Assembly: GCF_014644735.1 (NCBI RefSeq)
Contig: NZ_BMKZ01000007.1
Span: 1-55,278 of the forward strand
From: Caldalkalibacillus thermarum
GTDB taxonomy: Bacteria > Bacillota > Bacilli > Caldalkalibacillales > Caldalkalibacillaceae
Direction of reading: 5' to 3'
Length of the DNA stretch: 55,278 nt
Shown: positions 9,201 to 17,734 of the stretch, piece by piece
How positions within the stretch are numbered: the first letter of the stretch is position 1
How the letters are laid out: every line of letters begins with the position of its first letter
The notes under the pieces: generated by a model
Databases searched by the model: none
The model's input: the letters and a program-made list of their open reading frames with translations, nothing else
What the model was told of the DNA's origin: nothing
Position numbers and translations under genes: made by a program

Positions 9201-9293
9201 TTAGCGGCCCGTATCCGGTTTATCATTGTACCCGCCAGTGAAGATGGCTGCCAGAAATCCAGCTGTAACTAAAAGGATGATAATCAATCCCAT
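9201..9293 (-). CDS. 30-residue single-span membrane peptide
   Basis: A short reading frame on the minus strand starts at the ATG at 9293 with the strong site AGGAGGG a few bases upstream. It encodes MGLIIILLVTAGFLAAIF followed by TGGYNDKPDTGR: one transmembrane segment and a short polar tail. The perfect ribosome site, the sensible topology and the shared terminator at 9158-9195 argue that it is a real gene. I do not recognise the family. Confidence 0.6.
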   Translation of the reverse strand: MGLIIILLVTAGFLAAIFTGGYNDKPDTGR

Positions 9294-9492
9294 GTTATAG
9301 GCCCTCCTAGGTTAAATTCTTCCCTTATTATACTTTGTCAGGCCTCCGAATGCAAAACATGAGCGGCTGGTTCAGCTTGTCTTTAAAAAATTTTCACAAA
9401 TAACGTTCTGTTGCTGTCAGGGCGTGAGGATTGGCAAAATCACTGCAAAAACGGTATGCTAAAGATGAATCTAAGTCAAGGAGGTAAGGAGC

Positions 9493-9858
9493 TTGGCTAA
9501 GTTGTTTGTTGCGCTGGGAGCTGCTATGGCTTGCTTAGGGGTTGCCTTGGGGGCCTTCGGTGCCCATGGACTGAAGGGAAAACTCTCCCCGGAGATGCTG
9601 GAGATTTATCAAACGGGTGTGCAATACCATTTGGTTCATGCGCTGGGGCTCATCTTAGTCGGTGTACTGGTTCATGTTATGCCCTCCAACTTGCTCAACT
9701 GGGCGGGTTGGATACTCGCTTTGGGGATTCTCCTTTTTTCCGGCAGTTTGTATGTCTTGAGCATGACAGGAATCACTAAGCTGGGTGCGATTACCCCCAT
9801 CGGTGGTGTGGCCTTTTTAACCGGCTGGATTTTAGTTGTACTTGCTGCATTGAGATAA
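9493..9858 (+). CDS. DUF423 membrane protein (YwdK type)
   Basis: A 121-residue protein with four hydrophobic segments (about residues 3-22, 43-62, 68-87 and 98-119). The opening LFVALGAAMACLGVALGAFGAHGLKG with the conserved GAFGAHGL motif is the hallmark of the DUF423 family (YwdK in B. subtilis, YgdD in E. coli). The function of the family is unknown. The start is a TTG preceded by GGAGGTAAGGAG. It lies about 35 bases upstream of the M20 amidohydrolase gene. Confidence 0.9.
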   Translation: MAKLFVALGAAMACLGVALGAFGAHGLKGKLSPEMLEIYQTGVQYHLVHALGLILVGVLVHVMPSNLLNWAGWILALGILLFSGSLYVLSMTGITKLGAITPIGGVAFLTGWILVVLAALR

Positions 9859-9891
9859 GATTTGACCTTTGAATGGAGAGGAGAGGTGGGT

Positions 9892-11112
9892 ATGTTGCAG
9901 CAACTGTTTGACCGCTTGCGGGAGATCTATCCCCGGCTGGTTGAATTCCGGCGGGATTTGCACATGTATCCGGAAATCTCCTTTGAAGAAGTGGAAACTC
10001 CCAAAAAAATCGCCCGCTTTCTAACAGAACTGGGCCTTGAGGTGAGGACGGGCGTAGGCGGGCGCGGAGTTGTAGGTATTTTGCGGGGCGAAAAGCCAGG
10101 CAAAACAGTGGCTTTGAGAGCCGACTTTGATGCTTTGCCCATTCAGGATGAAAAAGAGGTGCCCTACCGCTCCAGAATACCGGGGAAAATGCATGCCTGC
10201 GGTCATGATCTGCACACCGCAGCCTTGCTGGGTGTGGCTGCTGTGTTGAGTGAAGTGAAAGAACAACTGGCAGGTACCGTGGTGTTTATACACCAATTTG
10301 CTGAAGAATTGGCGCCTGGGGGAGCCAAACCCATGATTGAAGACGGTTGCCTTGATGGGGTAGATGTGATTTACGGCGCCCATGTGTGGGCCGGATTGCC
10401 TTATGGCACGGTCGGTTTTTGTGAAGGGTATGCCATGGCTGCAGCTGACGCTTTTGAGATAGAAGTGACCGGCAGGGGCGGGCACGGGGCTCAGCCTCAT
10501 CTTACTGTAGATCCCTTGGTGACCGCCAGCCAGCTGGTGGTCAATTTGCAGAACATTGTCAGCCGCCGGGTTGATCCGCTGAAGTCAGCGGTGGTTACGG
10601 TTGGATCTTTCCATTCTGGAGAGGCCTTTAACGTTATCCCTCATTCTGCCCATCTAAAGGGAACCGTGCGCACCTTTGATGAAGACGTGAGAAGTATGGT
10701 GGAGGAATGGATTGGCCAGGTGGTTAAAGGCACTTGTGAGCAAATGGGGGCCACAGCCAAATATGAATATCGCCGCGGTTATCCTGCTTTGTACAATCAT
10801 GTGGAGGAAACCCGGCGGGTCAAACGGTTGGCCGAGCAATTGTTTGGAACTGGTAAAGTGACGAATATGGAGCCGGTCATGGGCGGGGAAGATTTTGCCT
10901 ACTATCTGCAAAAGGTACCGGGCACCTTCTTCTTTGTCGGAGGGGGAAACCCGGAGCTGGATGCAGTTTATCCTCATCATCATCCCAAGTTTGATGTGGA
11001 TGAGCGGGCCATGCTGGTCATTGGACAATTGTTTATCTCCGCTGTATTGGATTATTGGGCTGATGGGAAGCTGAAGGTGGAAGAGAGTTTGAACCGCTTC
11101 AAAGCTCAGTAA
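9892..11112 (+). CDS. M20-family amidohydrolase
   Basis: The ATG at 9892 is preceded by GGAGAGGTGGG and preferred over an upstream start at 9862. The 406-residue protein belongs to the M20D amidohydrolase group (hippurate hydrolase, N-acetyl-diaminopimelate or N-acetylcysteine deacetylase-like). It shows RRDLHMYPEISFEE, RADFDALP, the metal site MHACGHDLHTA, FAEELAPGGA and a C-terminal MGGEDFAYYLQ with a metal-binding Glu. The dimerisation domain sits between about residues 180 and 300. The natural substrate cannot be named. A hairpin terminator follows. Confidence 0.9.
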   Translation: MLQQLFDRLREIYPRLVEFRRDLHMYPEISFEEVETPKKIARFLTELGLEVRTGVGGRGVVGILRGEKPGKTVALRADFDALPIQDEKEVPYRSRIPGKMHACGHDLHTAALLGVAAVLSEVKEQLAGTVVFIHQFAEELAPGGAKPMIEDGCLDGVDVIYGAHVWAGLPYGTVGFCEGYAMAAADAFEIEVTGRGGHGAQPHLTVDPLVTASQLVVNLQNIVSRRVDPLKSAVVTVGSFHSGEAFNVIPHSAHLKGTVRTFDEDVRSMVEEWIGQVVKGTCEQMGATAKYEYRRGYPALYNHVEETRRVKRLAEQLFGTGKVTNMEPVMGGEDFAYYLQKVPGTFFFVGGGNPELDAVYPHHHPKFDVDERAMLVIGQLFISAVLDYWADGKLKVEESLNRFKAQ

Positions 11113-11135
11113 CTTCAACAGATTATTAACTTAAC

Positions 11136-11160
11136 AGCAGGTGGCATTTGTCCACCTGCT
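11136..11160 (+). terminator. hairpin after the M20 amidohydrolase gene
   Basis: AGCAGGTGG and CCACCTGCT form a nine-pair stem with a seven-base loop about 23 bases after the stop. The T-tract is poor. Confidence 0.65.
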
Positions 11161-11185
11161 TAGTTGATGGATTACAACCTTACTC

Positions 11186-11861
11186 ATGGGAAAAACACCC
11201 TTGTATGCTGGATTTGCTGGTATTATTACGACCATCATTGCCAGTTGGTTGGCCAAAGGACATGGCATCAATTTTCGTAAAGCCATTGAGGCCTTAATTG
11301 AAGGGGCAAAAGGAACACTTCAAGTGGGGGTTGCTTGTGCGGCGATCGGTATTATTATCGGTGTCGTTAGCATGACCGGACTAGGATCGGTTATGGCGTA
11401 TAACATTATCAATATTTCAGGTGGAATTCTATGGGTTATCCTGCTCTTGGTGATGATAACTTGTATTGTTTTAAGTATGGGTTTGCCCTCCACTGCACTG
11501 TACATTGTTGTGGCTGTAACTGCAGCCCCTGCTCTGGTGGAAGCAGGCGTTCACCCAGTTGCCGCTCACTTCTTTGTATTCTGGTTTGGGGTGCTATCCA
11601 ACATCACTCCTCCTGTTGCTCTGGCTTCCTATACTGCTGCTGGAATAGCCGGGGCGGATGCCATGAGAACAGGATGGACAGCTTTTTCGTTTAGCATTAC
11701 CCGGATTTATCATCCCCTTCATGATTGCCTATAATCCGGTTATGGTCATGCAAGGTGCCAACGGTGATTCATTGTCAGTGTTCAAAATTATTCTCACTTT
11801 GCTGACAGGCATGGTAGGGGTGTTTGGCTTAAGCTTGCCGATGGCTACATCAAGTTACCCA
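11186..11861 (+). pseudogene. remnant of a fused TRAP transporter permease (DctQM type)
   Basis: The frame from 11186 encodes a membrane protein fragment with the TRAP large-subunit motifs LSMGLPSTALYIVVAVTAAPAL and FGVLSNITPPVALASYTAAGIAG, which line the substrate path in the 12-span subunit. It begins in the middle of the family alignment (several hundred N-terminal residues are missing). It shifts frame near 11695 (continuing as PFMIAYNPVMVMQ in the frame of 11721) and again near 11840 (DGYIKLP). It ends at the insertion-sequence right end at 11862. Intact proteins exceed 600 residues. The fragment lies with other catabolic remnants up to 14355. Confidence 0.85.
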
Positions 11862-11968
11862 GAACCGTGGGGCACACGGGGATCGCTCGGTCAACTTCCC
11901 ATCATGAGATGGGATTACCCGAGAAGCCCCCACCTCTAAGCGTTAGCGCAGGTGGTGGGAGTATGTCA
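11862..11968 (+). mobile_element. solo right end of an IS200/IS605-type element (TnpB guide-RNA scaffold)
   Basis: This 107-base segment is repeated at 19776-19882 with only three base differences; there it directly follows a tnpB 3' end. It can fold into a stem CTCGG/CCGAG enclosing the hairpin CCCATC-ATGA-GATGGG, and a second long hairpin built on CCACCT/AGGTGG. It ends GGGAGTATGTCA, after which the two copies diverge, marking the element border. In IS605-type elements the 3' end region specifies the omega RNA scaffold, with the guide read from the flank. Here no tnpB or left end is present. The host TTAC at 11855-11858, three bases before it, equals the target motif at the window-end element. 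Confidence 0.75.
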
Positions 11969-12640
11969 GTGGGTCTGGCCATTGTGGAAAACGCTTACGA
12001 AGAAACTGCTGATATTGTTGGAGTGGCGAGGGAAGAGTGGCACGACAAAGAAGAGATATTGCTCAAAAAGGCTAAAGCCATGATGCCCAGCTTGCCGGTC
12101 GCACAGATTGATATACTCATCGTTGAAGAAATGGGTAAGATTTACAGCGGGACAGGAATGGACCCCAACATTATCGGCCGCTGGAGAATGGATGATATAC
12201 CCGAACCTGAAGTGCCTGATGTGAAACGCATTGTCGTCCTTGACTTGGCCCATCAATCATTCGGTAATGCTCAAGGGATTGGGTTAGCCGACTTTACGAC
12301 TCGCAAGTTATTTGACAAGATCGATCTGCATGCCACCTACACAAATGCCTTGACCAGTACCAACTTACGCCGGGCAATGATCCCGTTCATTTACCCGACA
12401 GAGAAGGAAGCTATTGAAGCGGCAGTTAAGAGTTTAGGGCCAGATGTGAATCTTGAATCTTTGAAAGTGGTGCAGATCCCCAACACCTTGCATCTTAAAC
12501 GAGTTTTAGTCTCCAAACCTGTTCTCGAGGAGATGGATAGAGCGGGTAAGGACTATAAGGTGGTTCGGACATGTACCCTTGATTTTGACCAGCGAAAGGA
12601 GTTAGTTAACCGACTTTTGGTTCACAACGGGAGGTGCTGA
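11963..12640 (+). pseudogene. C-terminal part of a lactate-racemase-domain (DUF2088-like) protein
   Basis: About 220 residues follow directly from the IS right end and carry IDILIVEEMGKIYSGTGMDP, LDLAHQSFGNAQGIGLADF and TYTNALTSTNL, which I associate with the C-terminal half of LarA-related DUF2088 proteins; this family call is moderate. The N-terminal half is missing. The frame is open through the right end, and the ATG at 11963, the last codon but one of the element, preceded by GGTGGTGGG, could serve as a new start. Intact relatives sit beside TRAP transporters and FAH hydrolases, as here. Loss of the N-terminus makes activity unlikely. Confidence 0.6.
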
Positions 12641-12676
12641 GATGGCTAAACCCAGCAAGAATAAGGGGGAATTTTC

Positions 12677-13561
12677 ATGCGTTTGGCAACCATTACAGTG
12701 AAAAAGACTGGTCATACATGTGCTGCTGTTGTCACCAGTAAAGGATTGTATACGGTGGAAAAAGTAAATGAGAAATGGAATAAAAATTGGGCCACCCAGA
12801 TTTTTGAAATTATTCAAGAACAGCAGCTTGAAGAGATGAATCAATGGTATCGTCAGGATGGAAGAGAGCTGTTAGAAAACGACCGGGAACATCTCCTTTC
12901 ACTCGATGAAGTGAAATATGAGCCTTTATATCGTCACCCGCGCAAAATTTGGGGGATTGGGCTTAATTATGTGGAGCATGCTGCTGACTTAAGTGAGAAA
13001 GCGCCCAATACAGAACCGGCCAGTTTTATGAAGCCTGATACAACAATAATCGGTCCCCATGATACGATCAAAATTCCCCTTCAATCGGAGCGGACAACGG
13101 CCGAAGCGGAATTGGGTATTATCATTGGCAAGCCTTGCAAGGATGTCTCGGAGGAGGATGCTCCCCATGTTATAGCTGGTTTTACCAACATCATTGATAT
13201 GACAGCAGAAGATATTTTGCAGAAAAATCCTAGATATTTGACACGCTCCAAAAGTTTTGATACTTTCTTCAGTTTCGGACCTCATCTGGTTACTCCAGAT
13301 GAAGTGGAAGATGTACATAAGCTCTCTGTTGCCACTGTCATTAATGGTCAAATTCATCGACAAAATGTGGTGTCCAATATGACCTTTGGTCCGTGGTACC
13401 TTGTTTCCTTCCACTCTAAAGTGATGAGTTTGCTTCCGGGAGATATTATCTCTACAGGTACCCCGGGGGCGGTGCCCATTCGTGACGGCGATGTGGTTGA
13501 ATGCCATATCGATGGTTTTGAAAAATTGGTTAATCCAGTACAAGATTTGAAAAAGAGGTGA
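12677..13561 (+). CDS. fumarylacetoacetate hydrolase (FAH) family protein
   Basis: This is the only intact gene of the decayed 11.2-14.4 kb cluster. The 294-residue protein has a small N-terminal domain of about 85 residues and the FAH fold: KIWGIGLNYVEHAADL, the metal-binding EAELGIIIGK, SFDTFFSFGPHL and GDIISTGTPGAV. The family covers 2-oxo-hepta-3-ene-1,7-dioate isomerases/hydratases, acylpyruvases and oxaloacetate decarboxylases, so the reaction (C-C hydrolysis or decarboxylation of a 2-oxo acid) is only generic. AAGGGGGAA lies before the ATG. The next gene fragment starts eight bases after its stop. Confidence 0.9.
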   Translation: MRLATITVKKTGHTCAAVVTSKGLYTVEKVNEKWNKNWATQIFEIIQEQQLEEMNQWYRQDGRELLENDREHLLSLDEVKYEPLYRHPRKIWGIGLNYVEHAADLSEKAPNTEPASFMKPDTTIIGPHDTIKIPLQSERTTAEAELGIIIGKPCKDVSEEDAPHVIAGFTNIIDMTAEDILQKNPRYLTRSKSFDTFFSFGPHLVTPDEVEDVHKLSVATVINGQIHRQNVVSNMTFGPWYLVSFHSKVMSLLPGDIISTGTPGAVPIRDGDVVECHIDGFEKLVNPVQDLKKR

Positions 13562-13568
13562 TGTAACA

Positions 13569-13647
13569 ATGGATTTAGGTTTCAGCCAACACATATGTGA
13601 CCGGACAAGCATTACTTGTGGATGGAGGGCTTGTTAAAGCGTTGTAA
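13569..13647 (+). pseudogene. collapsed short-chain dehydrogenase (SDR) gene
   Basis: Eight bases after the FAH gene an ATG opens MDLGFS, a plausible SDR N-terminus. Within a few bases the sequence becomes, in another frame, NTYVTGQALLVDGGLVKAL and a stop, which is the conserved C-terminal tail of SDR enzymes (TGQ-L-VDGG). About 220 residues, including the whole Rossmann core and the YxxxK site, are gone. Only the two ends of the gene remain. Confidence 0.7.
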
Positions 13648-13727
13648 AATACAGGTCACTTAAATTTCGTTACAATTAAAAATATAGCTAAATAGCAACA
13701 GGGGACACTTGGGATCAACCATAGGAA

Positions 13728-14355
13728 ATGGACTTTATCCTATCCTTATCAGAGACGGTTGAAAATTTTTTGTGGGGTATCCCCAGATGGTATGCTATAA
13801 CCTTTTGAATCGTTAAGCACGGCATTGGCCAGTACTGTTGGCACGGGTAATATGGCCGGAGTGGCGACCGCCATTGCCTTAGGCGGTCCGGGTGCTGTGT
13901 TCTGGATGTGGGTGGTCGCCTTCTTGGGTATGATGACCAAGATGGCAGAAGTGACATTGGCCGTCCGGTACCGTCAGAAAACGGAGCAGGGTAGCTATTA
14001 CGGCGGTCCAATGTACTATATTGAACGAGGGCTCGGGACAAGGAAGTGCCCCTATGGCACATGCAGTGGCTCAAACTGATCATCCTGCACGCCAAGGCTT
14101 GTGGGCGCATTTGAAACATTCTTTGATACCATTGTGATTTGTTCCATTTTGTTTGGCGAAAAGGGGGTTAAGATCTCCCGCTGGGTATATGTGATTCCCA
14201 TTATCTTTGCCGTTGGGCCGGAGCTGAACGTGGTTTGGACTTTAGGCTCAATTGCCTTGGCCGTCATGGCGATCCCTAACCTGCTGGCCTTATTCATGCT
14301 AAGAAAAGAGTTTTTCCGGCTAGTGAAAGAGTTCTTTGATCCAAAGAATCAGTGA
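13728..14355 (+). pseudogene. collapsed sodium/alanine (AGCS) symporter gene
   Basis: Three pieces of one AGCS-family permease are strung together. At 13728 an ATG opens MDFILSLSETVENFLWGIP, the family N-terminus. Then a jump leads to [20 protein letters not shown] and [21 protein letters not shown] with [12 protein letters not shown], the signature core. A second jump near 14080 leads to a C-terminal piece (FETFFDTIVICSILFGE, then the last spans up to 14355). About 250 of the usual 450-480 residues are missing and frames differ between pieces. The gene cannot be functional. Confidence 0.8.
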
Positions 14356-14405
14356 AAGTCTGTAAATAACCTGGTTTGGCATATCTGGATAGTGAGAGAC
14401 AAGAT

Positions 14406-14437
14406 GGCACGGACCAAAAACCGTGCTGTCTTTTTTT
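14406..14437 (+). terminator. intrinsic terminator after the symporter remnant
   Basis: GCACGG and CCGTGC form a six-pair stem with an eight-base loop, followed by GTC and seven T residues. Confidence 0.8.
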
Positions 14438-14606
14438 GGACAAAAATAAACTTTATTCAAGTAGCTACATGTCTATGCATTGCATAGATTAATAATAACC
14501 TTTCTCTAAAAAATCACGCTATCATTTTTCGCTGATTCCTGAATATAGTGATAATAAACTGATTAGGGGCAGGGACGCTTATCACCACAGGGAGGGGAGG
14601 TCCTGT

Positions 14607-16505
14607 ATGGATATTTTAAAACGTATTGCAGCTCAGAAAGAGAAAGAGGAAAAGCTGCGTTGGGAAGGGACATTTGCCGAGTATTTGAAGATTGTCAAGC
14701 AGCAGCCCCATGTGGCCTGTACTGCTCATGCGAGAGTATATAACATGATCAAACATGCTGGGCTGGAAGAGAAAGAAGATGGGACCAAGGAGTATTTGTT
14801 CTTCAGCCGTGAATTATATGGGCTAGACAAAGCGATCCAACGTCTGGTGGAAGAGTATTTCCACTCAGCAGCCAAACGTTTGGATGTCAGAAAACGTATT
14901 TTGCTCTTGATGGGACCGGTCAGCGGGGGAAAATCGACCATTGTCACCCTGTTGAAAAAAGGATTGGAACAGTTTTCACGCACTGATGAAGGCGCCCTAT
15001 ACGGCATCAAGGGCTGCCCTATGCATGAAGAACCCTTGCACCTGATTCCCCATGAGCTAAGGCCTGAATTTGAACAGGATTATGGGGTCAAAATCGAGGG
15101 GGAGTTGTGTCCCGTTTGTCAGCTGAGACTGGAAGAAGAGTATAACGGCCGGGTGGAAGATGTCATTGTAGAGCGGGTTTTTCTGTCCGAATCCAAACGG
15201 GTGGGAATAGGGACATTCAGCCCATCCGACCCCAAATCCCAAGATATTGCCGATCTGACGGGGAGCATCGATTTCTCCACCATCACTGAATTTGGTTCAG
15301 AATCCGATCCCAGAGCCTACCGTTTTGATGGAGAGTTGAATAAGGCCAACCGGGGACTGATGGAGTTTCAGGAGATGTTGAAGTGTGATGAGAAATTTTT
15401 GTGGAATCTGCTCTCCTTAACCCAGGAAGGTAACTTCAAGGCGGGCCGCTTTGCCCTGATCAGTGCTGATGAACTGATTGTGGCCCATACCAACGAAGCA
15501 GAGTACCGATCCTTTATCAGCAACAAGAAAAACGAAGCGTTACAATCCCGCATGATTGTGATACCCATTCCCTATAACCTGTCAGTTACCCAAGAAGAGC
15601 GAATTTACGAAAAATTGATCAAAGAGAGCGATGTCGCCGATAAACATATTGCCCCTCACACCTTACGTGCAGCTGCCATTTTCTCTATTTTGACCCGCCT
15701 TAAAGAATCGAAAAAGAGCGGTGTGGATTTGTTGAAAAAATTGAAGCTGTATGACGGAAAAGAGGTTGACGGATTTAAAGAGACAGATTTGGAAGAATTG
15801 CGCAATGAGCACCCGGATGAAGGTATGAGCGGCATTGACCCCCGTTATGTGATTAACCGTATCTCCAGCGCCTTGATCAGCACTGACAAAGATTATATCA
15901 ACGCCCTGGATGTGTTACGCTCCTTAAAAGAAGGATTAGATACCCACCCGTCGATCACGAAGGAACAGCGGGAAAGATTTCTGAACTTCATCTCTGTGGC
16001 CCGCAAGGAGTATGATGAACTGGCCAAAAAAGAGGTGCAAAAAGCGTTTGTTTACTCCTATGAAGAATCAGCCAAAACCTTGCTGGAGAATTACCTGGAT
16101 AATGTAGAGGCTTACTGCAACTGGCAAAAAATCCGCGATCCCATTACCGGCGAAGAACTGGATCCCGATGAAAAGCTGATGCGCTCCATTGAAGAGCAAA
16201 TCGGCATCTCTGAAAATGCCAAGAAAGCGTTCCGTGAAGAGATTTTGATCCGCATTTCCGCTTATGCCCGAAAAGGGAAAAAATTTGATTACAATTCCCA
16301 CGAACGCCTACGCGAGGCCATTCAGAAAAAGTTGTTTGCCGATTTGAAGGATGTTGTTAAAATTACCACCTCATCCAAAACCCCCGATGAAAATCAGTTG
16401 AAAAAGATCAATGAAGTCATCAATCGCTTGGTGGAAGAACACGGTTATACCCCTGCTTCAGCCAACGATTTGTTGCGCTATGTGGGCAGCTTGCTCAACC
16501 GTTAA
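14607..16505 (+). CDS. prkA: PrkA family serine protein kinase / AAA+ ATPase
   Basis: The 632-residue protein is full length for PrkA. An AAA-like domain covers about the first 380 residues with the Walker A motif GPVSGGKST near residue 103, and a kinase-like C-terminal domain follows. In B. subtilis PrkA is made in the mother cell and promotes sporulation; protease activity has also been reported for the family. The ATG has GGAGGGGAGG upstream. It heads the run prkA-yhbH-spoVR, which corresponds to yeaG-yeaH-ycgB in enterobacteria, where the three products work together under stress. The promoter could not be assigned with confidence. Confidence 0.95.
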   Translation: MDILKRIAAQKEKEEKLRWEGTFAEYLKIVKQQPHVACTAHARVYNMIKHAGLEEKEDGTKEYLFFSRELYGLDKAIQRLVEEYFHSAAKRLDVRKRILLLMGPVSGGKSTIVTLLKKGLEQFSRTDEGALYGIKGCPMHEEPLHLIPHELRPEFEQDYGVKIEGELCPVCQLRLEEEYNGRVEDVIVERVFLSESKRVGIGTFSPSDPKSQDIADLTGSIDFSTITEFGSESDPRAYRFDGELNKANRGLMEFQEMLKCDEKFLWNLLSLTQEGNFKAGRFALISADELIVAHTNEAEYRSFISNKKNEALQSRMIVIPIPYNLSVTQEERIYEKLIKESDVADKHIAPHTLRAAAIFSILTRLKESKKSGVDLLKKLKLYDGKEVDGFKETDLEELRNEHPDEGMSGIDPRYVINRISSALISTDKDYINALDVLRSLKEGLDTHPSITKEQRERFLNFISVARKEYDELAKKEVQKAFVYSYEESAKTLLENYLDNVEAYCNWQKIRDPITGEELDPDEKLMRSIEEQIGISENAKKAFREEILIRISAYARKGKKFDYNSHERLREAIQKKLFADLKDVVKITTSSKTPDENQLKKINEVINRLVEEHGYTPASANDLLRYVGSLLNR

Positions 16506-16573
16506 ACTCCTTGCTTTCGGTGTAGTATCAATGTGAAGCGGCACTTTACTCATACTGGAAAGGAGGGATGATG

Positions 16574-17734
16574 ATGAGCCGCTCCCGTCAGTTTATCGTT
16601 TCGCAGGATGACTGGTCGTTGCACCGCAAGGGGTATGAAGACCAGCATCGTCACCAGGAGAAAGTGAAGGAAGCGATTAAAAAAAATTTGGCCGATTTGA
16701 TTACCGAAGAGAGTATCATTATGTCCAACGGCCGGGAAGTGGTCAAAATCCCGATCCGTTCACTGGATGAGTACCGGTTTCGGTATAACCACCATAAGCA
16801 AAAACATGTGGGCCAGGGGGATGGGAAAAGCAAGGTTGGCGATGTGATTGCCAAGGACGGAACCTCGGATCAGGCAGGGCAGGGGCAGGGCGGCGGAGCT
16901 GGTGATCAGCCCGGTGTTGATTATTATGAAGCTGAAGTTGATGTGGATCAATTGGAGCAAATTCTTTTTGAAGAGATGGAACTTCCTCATCTGAAGCCGA
17001 AAGATCCGGATCAAATTACCGTCGAAGATATCCGTTTCAATGATATTCGCAAAAAAGGCCTGATGGGCAACATCGACAAAAAGCGCACCATCTTGGCCGC
17101 TATCCGGCGCAACGCTTTGGCAGGAGAGAAAAACCTTTATAAAATTTCTGTTGATGATTTGCGTTTCAAAACATGGGAAGAGATCATCCAACCGCATTCC
17201 AATGCGGTGATCATTGCCATGATGGATACGAGCGGATCGATGGGCCTGTTTGAAAAGTTTTGTGCACGCAGCTTCTTTTTCTGGATGGTTCGTTTCTTGC
17301 GTTCCAAATATGAAAAAGTGGAGATGGTCTATATCGCCCACCATACCGAGGCCAAAGAGGTGACGGAAGAAGAGTTTTTCACCAAAGGAGAAAGCGGTGG
17401 AACCATCTGTTCCTCCGCTTACAGTAAAGCCCTGGACGTGATCGACAAACGCTTTGATCCCCAAAGGTTTAATATTTATCCGATTCACTTTTCAGATGGG
17501 GATAATTTAACCTCAGATAATGAGCGCTGCCTGAAACTGATGCACGAACTCATGGAGCGTTCCAATATGTTCGGCTATGGAGAGGTTAACCAGTACCAGA
17601 GACGCTCCACACTCATGTCGGTTTATCAGCATATCCGCGATCCGCGCTTTCGCTATTGTTTAATTCGGGATAAAAGCGATGTGTACGGTGCCCTGAAAAC
17701 CATGTTTGCCAAAAGTGAAGAAGAGGTGGTCTGA
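16574..17734 (+). CDS. yhbH: sporulation protein YhbH (DUF444)
   Basis: Three ATG codons are in tandem at 16568-16576; the third is chosen because GGAGGG ends at 16567, giving a six-base spacing. The protein of about 386 residues has a charged N-terminal region with a Gly/Gln-rich linker (about residues 100-120), then a von Willebrand A-like domain with the metal-site motif MDTSGSMG near residue 218. YhbH/YeaH proteins are the partners of PrkA. It lies about 70 bases after prkA and directly abuts spoVR. Confidence 0.93.
   Translation: MSRSRQFIVSQDDWSLHRKGYEDQHRHQEKVKEAIKKNLADLITEESIIMSNGREVVKIPIRSLDEYRFRYNHHKQKHVGQGDGKSKVGDVIAKDGTSDQAGQGQGGGAGDQPGVDYYEAEVDVDQLEQILFEEMELPHLKPKDPDQITVEDIRFNDIRKKGLMGNIDKKRTILAAIRRNALAGEKNLYKISVDDLRFKTWEEIIQPHSNAVIIAMMDTSGSMGLFEKFCARSFFFWMVRFLRSKYEKVEMVYIAHHTEAKEVTEEEFFTKGESGGTICSSAYSKALDVIDKRFDPQRFNIYPIHFSDGDNLTSDNERCLKLMHELMERSNMFGYGEVNQYQRRSTLMSVYQHIRDPRFRYCLIRDKSDVYGALKTMFAKSEEEVV

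Noticed and set aside
14483-14491. CATAGATTA as a sigma-K or sigma-E -10 for prkA
   Set aside because: No matching -35 at the right distance and the site is about 120 bases from the start codon, so the assignment would be forced.
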